From contig JASANC010001692.1 of assembly GCA_030248135.1 (NCBI GenBank), forward strand, positions 1-64,000: DNA of 64,000 nucleotides, written 5' to 3'. This document shows positions 11,132 to 22,204 of this stretch, piece after piece (position 1 is the first letter of the stretch; the number at the start of each line of letters is the position of its first letter). The notes under the pieces were generated by a model. That model was not told the origin of the DNA. It searched no databases and worked only from the letters and a program-made list of their open reading frames with translations. The position numbers were made by a program, and so were the translations under genes. Source of the DNA: Theristus sp. LFF4_11 (taxonomy: Eukaryota > Nematoda > Chromadorea > Monhysterida > Xyalidae).

Positions 11132-14100
11132 ATGAACGGCAAGGCGTTGTTCGGCGTGCTGGGCTGCCTCAGTACGCTGTTGTGTGGAACTGCATCTAGG
11201 CGTCCGATGATAATGAACGATAGGCAACGCGGACCAAATGATTACGGACCAATCGGACGAGCTTTTACAGCGACACGAAGCAACGGTGATTTTTGGCGAT
11301 GCTAACCCAGAAATGCGTACAGACAGAACGCCGTCCAGTGGGGTGCCCATCGAGTTTTCTGTGCCTATACCCCTCCCCCCCCCTCCTCCCCTCGGCGGGG
11401 TTCGATCCTCCGAAGGCAACGAGCCGGTCGAAAGCGAAAACACACACACGTGCAAACGAACGTGCGTGTAAACCTGCGACAGATCCCCCTGCTTGTGTGA
11501 TGCGCAATACTTTTTATAATAAAGATTTGCGAAGCCGTCTGCAACAAAGTTCGTTAGGTTCAAATTTTCAGCTCAATATCTCGCACTGGTGGTGCTGATG
11601 AATACGAGCTATTTTAGATTTGGACTTTTTTTAGCCGACCCTGTAGTTTCACTATCGCATGAAAGGCGACGGTGAACAAAATAGTTTATTCTCGCCAGGT
11701 GAGAAGAGAAGGGCATGGACCTCACAAAATTAAATCTGCGCCTTCGAATAGCCGTACTCCACAAGTGTATTCAAATTTTTCTGCGTGTTTTTGTTGATAT
11801 GTTCGTTTGTTTCATGCAGATCCATCTCGCTGCGACCTGCCGGCGCCACGTCAGTCTGACCTGAGCGTCGCCTGCGACTGGTTGCCGGTGCGCGTCGTTT
11901 GGTCGTACGATGCAAAGCTGACGTACTGTCTCGCGGTCGCATTCAGACATTGCGGCGAACGTATCCTGGACGACGCTCTTGCTGATGGCAACGCGTTCGG
12001 CAGCTTCGAAGAGTGCATGCAGTGCAAACTGTTTAGACGTGAGAGCAGCGAGCGTAGGGGGATGATTACCGTGAAGTCTTGCATATAAGGTCTCCTTATA
12101 TAAATTTCAAAATCAAAAATTTCTGAAAAAAAGCGGAATTTTGTGTGACAACCTTATAAGTGGGAGGAGGTCTTATAAAGCGAGGCTTAAGGAAGTACGG
12201 CCTTATAAACGAGGTGGGATTTCGATCAAGTCCGCATTTTGATTTTTTTTTGGTTTCCCGCCGTGTGACACTTCGCTCATTTTTGGGTGAGCGTCTTATA
12301 AGTGGGAGAGGAACCTTCTATGCAAAACTTTACGGTATTGTTTTCTGGCTGGCGACACTGCAGGCCCGTCTTTTTTCTGCAGACCTGTATGATAACCGCA
12401 CACACGAACATGGCACTGCTCCACCGACCGCCGATCGTCCCAATCCATAATCGTCCCAAGCCATAATCGTCCCGACCCATAACCCGTACCCACATTCAGG
12501 GTGATAAAAAGGTCAAAACGTACACACGGCTGGTATTCAACACTAACGCAAACGCTCATTCTCTGTAAATCTGTATTCTTCACGGTTCTGTCATTTTGAA
12601 ACAACAAACAATTTCACGCAGTCACCTTCTGCCCGGGCACGCCGCCGCAATCAGTGACACCCGTCCAATGTCTTCAACGTCGTCAGCCACCATACAGCAC
12701 ACCGACACGGTATCTGTCCGGCTGTCCTGCCGGCTACTACTGCCTCGGTTCAGGATTTGTTAATGAGTGCTGCCCGTTCAACGTCGAAGGTCGGCTTTTC
12801 CATTGGTTGTTTTCTTAAATTCTGGTTTTCCCAACATTTTTGTTGTTCGTGTTATTTAATAGGCCGTACCGTAACCGTACTGCATTTTTTGTACTGCATC
12901 CAGTTTTATAGTGCACTTTGCATATTGTTTCACTGCATGCGCCCCAAAATGTTTTTTTTTCATTTTCAGCTGCGATCGATCGTCATTATGGCGTAAAATG
13001 CAGCCATGGCGAGCCACTACGCGGCAAATGGCACGGAAAAGGACGTCCGATAATCGCCTTGTAAGTGCGAGCTGTTTTATTACAAAAAATGGTATTGTGG
13101 ATTTATTCAAACGTGTCCAGACTAAAATGACGTCATTTGCTTTAAAAACGCCCGTTTGTCAAAGTACAGACACAAAAATGTCAGTTTGACGTGACTGATC
13201 CGACATTCACCAATTGTTTGCGGGAAGAAACCAGATAAACGGAAAGTCTGGTTTGCTGTGAACGGCAAGCGCATGTTTGGCGGCACATGACGTCATTTCA
13301 GTGGGACACGTTTAAAAAAATAGGTCATGGTCTAATGCTTGAAAAACAGTAAAAAATTGTCGAAAGCCGCAAATGGAGCTGATATTCATTGTCTTTGTCA
13401 GCACCGATGCTGATGATCACGCTAATTCTAAAAAACTCGAAGGTTTACAAGTTCGGGTGATGAATGGTTTTCTGAGTTCAGTTTCATCATTCTTCAAAAC
13501 TAATGTTGTTTTTTTCGCAGAACCTGCGAGAATAACGATTTCTGTCCTCCGGCGTACCACTGCGTTCAGTCGACGTCGACTCCGTACGCGTATTGTTGCC
13601 CTCGACCGAAGCAGCTGGCAACAACAACGACAACAAGAAGAACGCCAGCCGGAGGTGAGCGCAGGCATTGCTGCGTGAAGGCGGAGTTGTACCTATGCAC
13701 AGCAATGCATGCATCCACACTGAACACGACGTGTGTGCAGCCAACCAATCAGCTTTGTTGTAGCCAGATGGACTGTATATGCAGTGGCGGCCAAAAGTTT
13801 GGAACCCCCCTACGTGCGACGATTCGCGACGGAAATCATTGGCTTTTTCCCTCGGAGCGCTTGTACACAGGCCGAACCGACAGAGCACTCGACGAACAGT
13901 TCGGACAGAGTTTAACTGGTTGAGCAGCGTTGATTTCAGCCGTAATATCGACAGCAGCTTTGTGGCGATCGCTCATGGATATGCGGCGAATCTTAAAAAC
14001 TGTATCTAAAACGTTGAAACGATTCGAAGAGCTAGGAACTCTGAAATCGCGTAGTCGAAGTGGTAAACCACGAAAAATCTAACGAGACTCTGGATCGCAA

Positions 14101-17100
14101 GATTCGCCGCATACCCGTGAGCAATTGCCACAAATCTGCCGTCGATAGTACGGCTGAAATCGACGCTGCTCAACCAGTCAAACTCTGTCCGAACTGTTCG
14201 TCGAGTGCTCTGTCGGTTCGGCTTGCGCGCGCACGCGCTCCGCGGAAAAAAACCAATGGTTTCCGTCGCGAATCGTCGCACGCAGGGGTTTTCCAAACTT
14301 TTCCTCGCCACTGTATGTTGTGTGTTTGTTCACTCCTCCAGACCCATGCTATTATGTGCCGCGGCGGCGCTGCAGGAATTCGATTCTCCAGTACCAAAGA
14401 ACTTTCTTTTGGTATTATAACTCGGAACGGAACAGCTGCGAGCGGCTTTGGTACCGTGGCTGCAATTAATTGAACCGATTTGAGTCAAAGAGCTCCTGCG
14501 AACAGAGATGCAAAAAACACGAGCCGACAGGTGAATCCAGCATTTCAGCTGATTTGATTCTATCAATCGACTTGGTGTAGAAAGTACAGTCGAACTCTAA
14601 AATTATTGGGAATTAGCTGATTCGTTGGTGATTACGGTATGCATGATTTCTGTGCAAACCAAACTCCGCGCCCACAGCAATGCTTGTGCAGAAAACAGGT
14701 GCATCACCAACCAATCAGCAAATTCCCTATAATTTAGAGTTCGACTGTAGTGTGAGTTTTATAACAATAATATTTATTCTCTTGGTTCTGCGATGCAAAT
14801 GCGTTTCGTGGTAGATAATGGAGCAATTGCCCAAATAACTCTGATCCGATGCGTCTTGGAGACTTGGACTCACTTAGTCAATATTCGGAAAAAAACATTT
14901 GTCAAAAAAACGTAACGATCAAACGTAAGTTTTCTTCCCTGAAAAAATGAGTATTTTTTCTATTATCTAAAAATGCGGGAGACGCATATAAAAGGAGGAA
15001 TATGGCCTTGTGTAAGCAGTGAAAGACTTGGCTCGACAACGCTTTTCAAGTCTCTGATGTGGTACACACGGATACAAGTACATAAGAGTTATATTTTTGC
15101 GCCGCGTTTGTTGTTTAAAAGCTTGCTGAAAAGCGTAAAAACTTTGAAGTTATTTTTCAGTTGTCCTCTTCAGTTTAGTCTAAAATCACACCATGTGCGA
15201 AATTCTGTAAATTCTGTGCAAAAGCAGAAACATCAGAAATTGCAAAATATTGCTGCATGTAGCTTTATCGTTGTTGTTGTTGTTGTTGTTTTGTTGGGAT
15301 TTTTAGGCGATGTTTTTAGCCAGGGCTAACCCAGAGAAGCGTACAGAACGCCATTGAGTAGGGCGCCCATCGAGTTTTCTCTGTCATTAAGTGCCTACAT
15401 ACCCCTCGGCGGGGCTCGATCCCCCGAGCGCACAGACTGTAGTCTAACGCACTACCACCAGGCCACGAGCGGTGACAATTGTTGTTGTTGCTAACGTACG
15501 CACCGCTGTGCATACAGCAGCACCAGTGCAAAAAGTGTTGTCTTCCGTTGATTTTCACCCTTTTTACCAAACTCTTGTGACAGGATAAACCGGTGAGTCA
15601 TTGCCACAGAAGGAGAACTTGCGTTCCCCAACGCCTCTGCGATACACTTTGTGCAAACCAGTGTCAGCGATCTAAAGACTGATGGTTATTTTAGTGGTTT
15701 TAGTGGTCGCTAAATGCTAGAAATAAAGCAAATGTGAAAGTTTATTTGTCTACAATGTACGAGGGTTGCCACTTGCAACGGAAATAAAGAATAAACGGCG
15801 CAAAAATATGACCCTTATGTACTTGTATCCGTGTGTACCACATCAGAGACTTGAAAAGCGTTGTCGAGCCAAGTCTTTCACTGCTTACACAAGGCCATAT
15901 TCCTCCTTTTATATGCGTCTCCCGCATTTTTAGATAATATTCTGACTTTTACATAAGCCCCGAAGGTCGGACCAAAATCACAACTCGTTGGTCACACATT
16001 CTTCTAAACCCCGGTCAACTTAGGTTTTTCATTTTTCGTTTTTTAGGCCGATTTCTCCTATGCCATTTCTACGGCCGATTCCCCAAAATCGTCACGATTC
16101 AGTACCTAGAATCGCTCACAAAAGAAAAACTGACCCAAAAGCCGTGATCGGCGTAATGAATTACCATGGAAAACACCGTTTTCTTGTTTTTCATTTCTGG
16201 ACCGGTTTCGCTAAATTCCACGGCCGATTCACCATAAATCGTCACGATTCAGTATCTAGATTTGCTCATACAAGAAAACTAACCCAAAATCCGTGATCAG
16301 CACATTGAATTACCCTGGAAAAACCGTTTTCTCGTTTTTCATTTCTGGACCGATTTCGCCAGTTTCCACGGCCGATTCGCCCGAAATCGTCACGATTCAG
16401 TATCTAAAGTTGCTCACATAAGAAAACTAACCCAAAATTCGTGATCAGCGGATTGAATTACCCTGGAAAACACCCTTTTCTTGTTTTTCGTTCCTGGACC
16501 AATTTCGCCAACTTCCACGGCCGATTCGCCCGAAATCGTCACGATTCAGCATCTAGAATTGCTCACGTAAGAAAATTAACCCAAAATTCGTGATCAGCGC
16601 ATTGAATTACCCTGGAAAACACCTTTTTCTTGTTTTTCGTTTCTGGACCGATTTCGCCAACTTCCACGCCCGATTCGCCCGAAATCGTCACGATTCAGCG
16701 TCTAGAGTTGCTCACGTAAGAAAACTAACCCAAATTTTGTTATAAGCGCATTGAAATACCCTGGAAAACACCCTTTTCTTGTTTTTCGTTTCTGGACCGA
16801 TTTCGCCAACTTCCACGGCCGATTCGCCCGAAATCGTCACGATTCAGCATCTAGAGTTGCTCACGTAAGAAAACTAACCCAAAATTCGTGATCAGCGGAT
16901 TGAATTACCCTGGAAAACACCCTTTTCTTGTTTTTCGTTCCTGGACCAATTTCGCCAACTTCCACGGCCGATTCGCCCGAAATCGTCACGATTCGGTATC
17001 TAGAGTTGCTCACATAAGAAAACTAACCCAAAATCCGTGATCAGCGCATTGAATTACCCTGGAAAACACCCTTTTCTTGTTTTTCGTTTCTGGACCGATT

Positions 17101-18200
17101 TCGCCAACTTCCACGGCCGATTCGCCCGAAATCGTCACGATTCGGTATCTAGAGTTGCTCACGTAAGAAAACTAACCCAAAATCCGTGATCAGCGCATTG
17201 AATTACCCTGGAAAACAATCTTTTCTTGTTTTTCGTTTCTGGACCGATTTCGCCAATTTCGACGGCCGATTCGCCCGAAATCGTCACGATTCAGCATCTA
17301 GAGTTGCTCACGTAAGAAAACTAACCCAAAATCCGTGATCAGCGCATTGAATTACTACGGACTAGACCTTTTTCCTACTATTTTTCGCAGCTCAGACAAA
17401 ATTTGTAAGAGTGAAAAACTGATACCCAGTCAAAATGCTACGAACTTTCAAAGAATGCACAATTTTGACTCAAAAAAGTGCCCGGGCAAAAAAATTAACT
17501 AAATTTTCAAAAAATACGGATGAAATTACCCTAGGAAACATTTTTGTTCAACTGTGAAAGTGTCCCAGCTAAAAATTGAAAGGGCGAACACTTAAAACCA
17601 GGTGAAAACCCTCCGAACAATTAAAAATGCCCAATTTTTACCCAAAAACAGGGTCGGGGTAAAAAATTAACCCAATTTTCAAAATCTCCGGGTGGAATTA
17701 CCCCAGGGAACATTTTTGTTCGACTGTGAAAGTGTCGCAGGCAAAAATTGAAAGGGCGAACACATGTTGATTACATAGCTGAAAAAAAAGGACAAAGGGA
17801 AAGAAGTAACACTGTTTTCAGAATAGGTTTTTCGTGTCTACAGCGTATGAAAAGTAGTCGGATAAAAATTTTTTCGCGGCTCCAAGCACAACTTTGGGTG
17901 TTCGTTTCGTGTGCACGGAACCAAGTTTGTGGCTTATACTATGCTCGCAGGACGCAGCGAGCAAATTTGAAAAAAGCGCGCGAGGGGATAACGGCTCATA
18001 TTATGCGTGATGCGCTCTCCGCTCGCTACGCTCGCTCGCGCATCCGCATGATTTCAGAAGTCACGGTCAATCCGTTCACGACTCGTTTCCAGAGTTGCGC
18101 GGCAGCACGTATAGAATGCTTTCGAAACTGCTGGCGGCGAGATCGGTTGTCACGGCGTTGTCCAGATTCTTGTCGCCGCAACTATGCCTGCAAATGGTGA
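11132..18200 (+). CDS. Secreted Kunitz/lustrin multidomain protein, nonsense codon in last Kunitz
   Basis: Predicted extracellular protein. Exon 1 (11132-11285) encodes a signal peptide (MNGKALFGVLGCLSTLLCG). Exon 2 (11820-12038) is a Kunitz-like domain with six Cys (RCDLP, VACDW, YCLAVAF, RHCGE, EECMQC), an extra nine-residue loop and Asp at the usual P1 site, so classical protease inhibition is doubtful. Exons 3 to 5 (12622-12789, 12970-13060, 13521-13654) give two lustrin-type Cys-rich modules (GCPAGYYC then CCP; FCPPAYHC then YCCPRPK) and a Thr-rich linker. Exon 6 (14342-14530) is a second Kunitz domain (FFWYYNSERNSC, RGCN, then NRFESKSSC), but codon 14467-14469 is TAA, between Cys4 and the NRFES motif. 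A candidate last exon (18058-18200) continues in phase. All phases agree and nearly all introns are phase 1. Kunitz/lustrin combinations are known from nematodes. It may be a pseudogene. The exon 6 to 18058 link is the weakest part. Confidence 0.6.
11298..11425 (-). mobile_element. tRNA-derived SINE (family S1), degraded copy
   Basis: Reading the minus strand, this contains a box-B-like GGATCGAACCCC, then CGCCGAGGGG, then a body homologous to the copies at 15269-15469 and 46160-46346 (CGATGGGCACCCC, CTGTACGC, GGTTAGC). It lies 13 bases inside intron 1 of the Kunitz/lustrin gene. Confidence 0.65.
12067..12337. mobile_element. MITE family B, copy 1 (271 bp, TA-flanked)
   Basis: Terminal inverted repeats: TACCGTGAAGTCTTGCATA at 12067 and TATGCAAAACTTTACGGTA ending at 12337. 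The interior carries repeated CTTATAA motifs (CCTTATAAGTGGGAGGAGG). The whole unit is homologous, in the opposite orientation, to 53435-53700. It sits in intron 2 of the Kunitz/lustrin gene, 28 bases after the donor. Confidence 0.85.
13778..14315. mobile_element. Fold-back Tc1/mariner-type element with transposase HTH remnant
   Basis: The ends read CAGTGGCGGCCAAAAGTTTGG (left) and, on the minus strand, CAGTGGCGAGGAAAAGTTTGG (right), next to TA. Arms of about 235 bases (13782-14015 and 14085-14315) are inverted copies of each other. Near 13995-14080 the + strand encodes KTLKRFEELGTLKSRSRSG and KPRK, the signature of the second helix-turn-helix of Tc1-type transposases, followed by a stop. It is a non-autonomous internally deleted derivative, located in intron 5 of the Kunitz/lustrin gene. 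Confidence 0.8.
14585..14749. mobile_element. MITE family A, copy 1 (165 bp)
   Basis: Starts TACAGTCGAACTCTAAAATT and ends with the inverse, AATTTAGAGTTCGACTGTA. The subterminal motif AGCTGATTCGTTGGTGAT is mirrored by ATCACCAACCAATCAGC. Relatives lie at 29768, 39912, 46612 and 47612. TA-ended palindromic MITE; the superfamily is not determined. Confidence 0.88.
14961..15939. mobile_element. Fold-back element with about 125-bp inverted arms
   Basis: The left arm begins TATTATCTAAAAATGCGGG at 14961; the right arm ends CCCGCATTTTTAGATAATA at 15939. The arms agree over about 125 bases, including the segment translated as RETHIKGGIWPCVSSERLG on either strand. A SINE (15269-15469) sits in the loop. 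No transposase remnant was recognised. Confidence 0.8.
15269..15469 (-). mobile_element. tRNA-derived SINE (family S1), near full-length copy
   Basis: On the minus strand the unit starts CTCGTGGCCTGGTGGTAGTG (box A-like), then GGGGATCGAGCCCC (box B-like), a body with CGATGGGCGCCC and TTAGCCCTGGCTAAAAACAT, and ends in a (CAA)n tail seen on + as TTGTTGTTGTTGTTGTTG. This is the typical architecture of a tRNA-headed SINE. Confidence 0.88.
16025..17365 (+). repeat. 149-bp satellite array, about nine copies
   Basis: The marker GAAATCGTCACGATTC recurs at 16681, 16830, 16979, 17128 and 17277, exactly 149 bases apart, and earlier diverged copies reach back to about 16025. Each unit holds TTTCTGGACCGATTTCGCC, ACGGCCGATTCGCCC, TTGCTCACGTAAGAAAAC and TTGAATTACCCTGGAAAA. 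Later units are more alike than early ones. A single inverted copy lies at about 26005-26165. Confidence 0.93.
17366..18053 (-). mobile_element. Dispersed repeat attached to the 149-bp satellite, copy 1
   Basis: Homologous in inverse orientation to 25322-26004. The shared part includes CAGCGTATGAAAAG, GCACAACTTTGGGTG and the end GCTCGCTCGCGCATCCGCATGA. Read from the minus strand the unit starts TCATGCGGATGCGCGAGCG immediately after an A, in both copies, and leads into the 149-bp satellite. A 5'-TC after A and tandem internal repeats fit a Helitron-like element, but no CTRR terminus with hairpin was found. Open frames within it are not recognised proteins. Confidence 0.6.
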
Positions 18201-18529
18201 TGGAAACCACGTGGCCAAAGGGTGGTTGTTTTTGTAAGGACGACCTTGTGTAAACCAATGATCGAGCAACTAATGGACTTTGAACGTGATATTTCGTCTG
18301 TTCGATTGATTTGTAACTTCATATTTATGTAATGCCAAAAGTATACTTGTCGCTGTTTCTCTGTTTTGATTATACATGCATAACCTGATTTGAATACCTA
18401 TCCATATTGTCATAAAAACAATGAAGGTGAGATACAATACATGCGGTGAGAAACGCATTTTATTTTGTGAACTTCAACATGTACTCTGGCTAACGTGGAA
18501 AACATGTAAAAAAACCTGGATAACGTTTA

Positions 18530-18606
18530 ACACGCACACGCACATGCACACGCACACGCACACGCACACGCACACGCACACGCACACGCACACGCACACG
18601 CACACG
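18530..18606 (+). repeat. (CACACG)n microsatellite
   Basis: About 75 bases of CACGCACACG-type repeat followed by a run of ten G. A shorter CACACG tract on the same strand flanks the other end of the adjacent palindrome at about 22164-22199, so this tract is outside the inverted structure. Confidence 0.9.
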
Positions 18607-18609
18607 GGG

Positions 18610-21600
18610 GGGGGGGTACAATTCCGGCCCGCTAATTCCGGCCTGAAGAATTCGGCCCGCTCATTCCGACCCGAAGAATTCCGGCCCGGAGAATTCCGGC
18701 CCGGAGAATTTTCGCCAGCACGAACAATATTAAAACGTCTTGCACATAAGAGCGGTATGACTAGCGCTCGGTGGACAAAAAATGGAATTTTGACGTTTTG
18801 GGCTAAAACGATCCTACTAAGTGTCCTGAGTAAGCGCACAAAATTTTTCGGCCAAACACCTACCGTAACCCGAGTTATGGCCATTTTATGTGTTGGCCGA
18901 CGGGCGCCGGTGACTCCGGCGACCGATCGTCGATTTGCATTTTTGGGCTTTTAAAGCAATTTTACGCAAATCCGAGGTGACCACGTGAAAGAGGAGAACA
19001 AACTGAATCAGATCCACTACTTTTTGATTAAATTTAGCAAATTTTTAGTTGTGCCCTGAAATTCTGGCTTGTACGACAGAGATTTTAAAAAAGCGCCCGG
19101 CTCTAACGGTTTCAGAAAATTTCGCAATTACAGAAAGATAGCCCAGATTCTGGGCTTTACGCTGATGCCAAAATCGTGCCCCGTTATTACTTTTTGGTTA
19201 TTTTAAAATAGTTTTCCGCCGGCCTGGTGGCCAAAAATGTTGAAAAAACGGCTTTTTTGCCATATTTTCCAAACTCTTGTCTGCCAGGGTCATCGCATTC
19301 TGCTCTAAACTTGCTGACGTGACCTTCTGCTGTACTCTGAGTAAGTTTGATTTTCTAAATGACCCAATGGAAACTCCATCCAAGCAAAAATATGGCTGTT
19401 TTTCGACCGATTTTAGCCGAAAATCACGTGACTACCGGTTGTTACCACTGATACTGAGAACTATGTAGATTCTTATGTTGGTAGAAAGTTAAACTACCTT
19501 TTTGGCTACAATGCGGTACTCAGGTAGTGACCAGTCATAGATTGCTGAGTTTGTAAAGGCTTTATTTGCTTCACCAAATGTGGCAAATATAGCAAAAAAT
19601 AGTGTTTTTCGAATATTTTGATGTGTCCGTCCGTGTACAGGGTATTTCCTGGTATAACGACAAATTGCGAAGCAACGTTGACAAAAATCCAAGCACGGCT
19701 ATTAAAGCAACTTTTTGTGCTGAATCCAAAAAAAGTGGGTACGGTGTCGAAATTTTGCTATATTCACGATGTTTAGTTTTTTTGCCCTTTTGGGTTGTTT
19801 CTGGTCTGTGTGGTGTTATACTAAAACTGATCAGGTCAAATTTAGTATCACGGCTCCCCTTGATTAGGCGAATAATGGAAATTTAAATACCGTAACCATA
19901 TCGTAACTACCGTAACCCGTAGATCACGATTTTTACCATGTTTAACCATTTTTAGGCTTGAAAATGGCAAGCCTGTAGTGTTTTAGTTTTTCGAACTGGT
20001 ATCATTCGAATCAAATTTGGTAACAATCAGTTACACTTGGTCAGGTGAACACCTTTCATTCAAATACCGTAACTATAGCTTGACTACCGTAACCCTTAAA
20101 GCACGGTATTTTTCCAATTTTCACTATTTTCAGGCCTGAAAATGGCTTTTTTGGTCCATGCGGTGTTATACTAGAACGAATCTAGCCACAGTTGCTATCA
20201 ATCGACTCCCCGTGATCAGCTGAACAACTTTCATTCAGTACCGTAGTTTTTATCAATTTTAAACACGGTATTAAGTAATAACTACGGTATCTGAATTAAA
20301 GTTGTTCTGGCTGATCAGGGGGAGTCGATTGATGCTGAATTTGACTAGAACTTTCTTTCAAGAACACTACAGGAATAAAAAAATACCACTTTCAAGCTTA
20401 AAAATGGTTAAAATGGTAAAAAGCGTGATTTTCGGGTTACGGCAGTTACGATATGATTACGGTATTAAATTAAAACTGATTATCTGATTAAAGAGAACTG
20501 ATTGATACTAAATTTAGTCTTATTTGTTCAAGTATAACACCATACGGACCAGAAACAACCCAAAAGACCAAAAATCCTGAATGTTGGGTTACTGTAGCAA
20601 AATTTAACAACGGTATTATTTTTTTCGGATTCAGCGCAAAAAGTTGCTCTAATACACGTTCTTGGATTTTGTCACCGTTGCTCCGCAATTTGTCGTCACA
20701 CTAGGAAATACCCTGTACATGAGTACACATAAAAGCATGCGAAAAACACTATTTTTGGCTGTATTTGCCACATTTGATGAAGCAAAAAAAGCTTTTATAA
20801 ACTCAGTAATTTATGACTGGTCACAATCTGAGTACCACATTGTATCTAAAGAGTTAGCTTAACTGTCTACCAACATAACAATCTCCATAGTTCTCAGTAT
20901 CAGTGGTAACAGCCGGTAGGCACGTGATTTTCGGCCAAAATCGATTGAAAAACAGCCATATTTTTGCTTGGATGGAGTTTCCATTGGGTCATTTAGAAAA
21001 TCAAACTTACTCAGAGTACAGCAGAAGGTCACGTCAGCAAGTTTAGAGCAGAATGCGATGACCCTGGCAGACAAGAGTTAGGAAAATATGGCAAAAAAGC
21101 CGTTTTTTCAACATTTTTGGCCACCAGGCCGGCGAAAAACTATTTTAAAATAGCCAAAAAGTAATAACGGGGCACGATTTTGGCATCAGCGTAAAGCCCA
21201 GAATCTGGGCTATCTTTCTGTAATTGCGAAATTTTCTGAAACCGTTAGAGCCGGGTGCTTTTTTAAAATCTCTGTCGTACAAGCCAGAATTTCAGGGCAC
21301 AACTACAAATTTGCTAAATTTAATCAAAAAGTAGTGGATCTGATTCAGTTTCTTCTCCTCTTTCACCTGGTCACCTCGGATTTGCGTAAAATTGCTTTAA
21401 AAGTCTAAAAAATACAAATCGACGATCGGTCGCCGGAGTCACCGGCGCCCGTCGGCCAACACATAAAATGGCCATAACTCGGGTTACGGTAGGTGTTTGG
21501 CCAAAAAATTTTGTGCGCTTACTCAGGACACGTAGTAGGATCGTTTTAGCCCAAAATGTCAAAATTCCATTTTTTGGCCATCGAGCGCCCCATATGGCAT

Positions 21601-22160
21601 TTCATACCGTTCTTATGTGCAAGACGTTTTAAACCACACGAAGTGATTTTGGCAATGAAATTATAAAATAAAAATATCGATGCTCACATGTTACAGCGTA
21701 TTTTCAATGATGTTCGTCCTGTTTGCTTTTTTGGAAAGTGAAACCTTTTGGAAAAAAAGAAACTACAAATAATTTTTTAAATTTTTTTATCATGAACAGG
21801 ATTTGTGACCCTTTTACTTTATCAAAAAGGCTTGGCTTAGGATTAGGAACCTCCTACAACAAGTTAAATTTTTTTATCATGAACAGGATTTGTGACCCTT
21901 TTACTTTATCAAAAAGGCTTGGCTTAGGATTAGGAACCTCCTACAACAAGTCACTGCAAGCAAGTTCTAAACAAAAATAAAAAATCATTTGAGAATTTAT
22001 TTACCAAAAATCGCTTCGTGCGGTTTAATATTGTTCTTGCTGGAGAAAATTCTCCGGGCCGGAATTCTCCGGGCCGGAATTCTTCGGGCCGGAATTCTTC
22101 GGGCCGGAATGAGCGGGCCGGAATTCTACGGGCCGGAATTTCGCGGGCCGGAATAGTACA
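18610..22160. mobile_element. 3.6-kb palindrome with 15-bp terminal subrepeats
   Basis: The left arm (18610 to about 20240) is repeated inverted in the right arm (about 20290 to 22160). Examples: CACCTACCGTAACCCGAGTT near 18855 and its complement near 21475; the segment translated as MSARVIAFCSKLADVTFCC at 19277 on + and at 21074 on -. Both outer ends carry tandem 15-bp units around GAATTCCGGCCCGGA. The centre near 20250-20300 holds ACGGTATTAAGTAATAACT. The right arm also has an 87-bp direct duplication (21786-21953). No transposase was recognised. It is a fold-back transposon or an inverted duplication; an assembly artefact cannot be excluded. Confidence 0.75.
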
Positions 22161-22204
22161 CGAGCCCACGCACACGCACACACACGCACACGCACACACG
22201 CTAC

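Noticed and set aside
13655..13922. Read-through of exon 5 of the Kunitz/lustrin gene into a Cys-rich tail
   Set aside because: A good GTGAGC donor at 13655 joins in phase to the next Kunitz exon at 14342, and the read-through frame soon enters the transposon arm.
16025..17365. CRISPR-like array
   Set aside because: 149-bp units are contiguous without unique spacers; it is a satellite in eukaryotic DNA.
18474..18954. Protein frames with (TH)n or (CV)n runs
   Set aside because: They translate the CACACG microsatellite and the 15-bp subrepeats.
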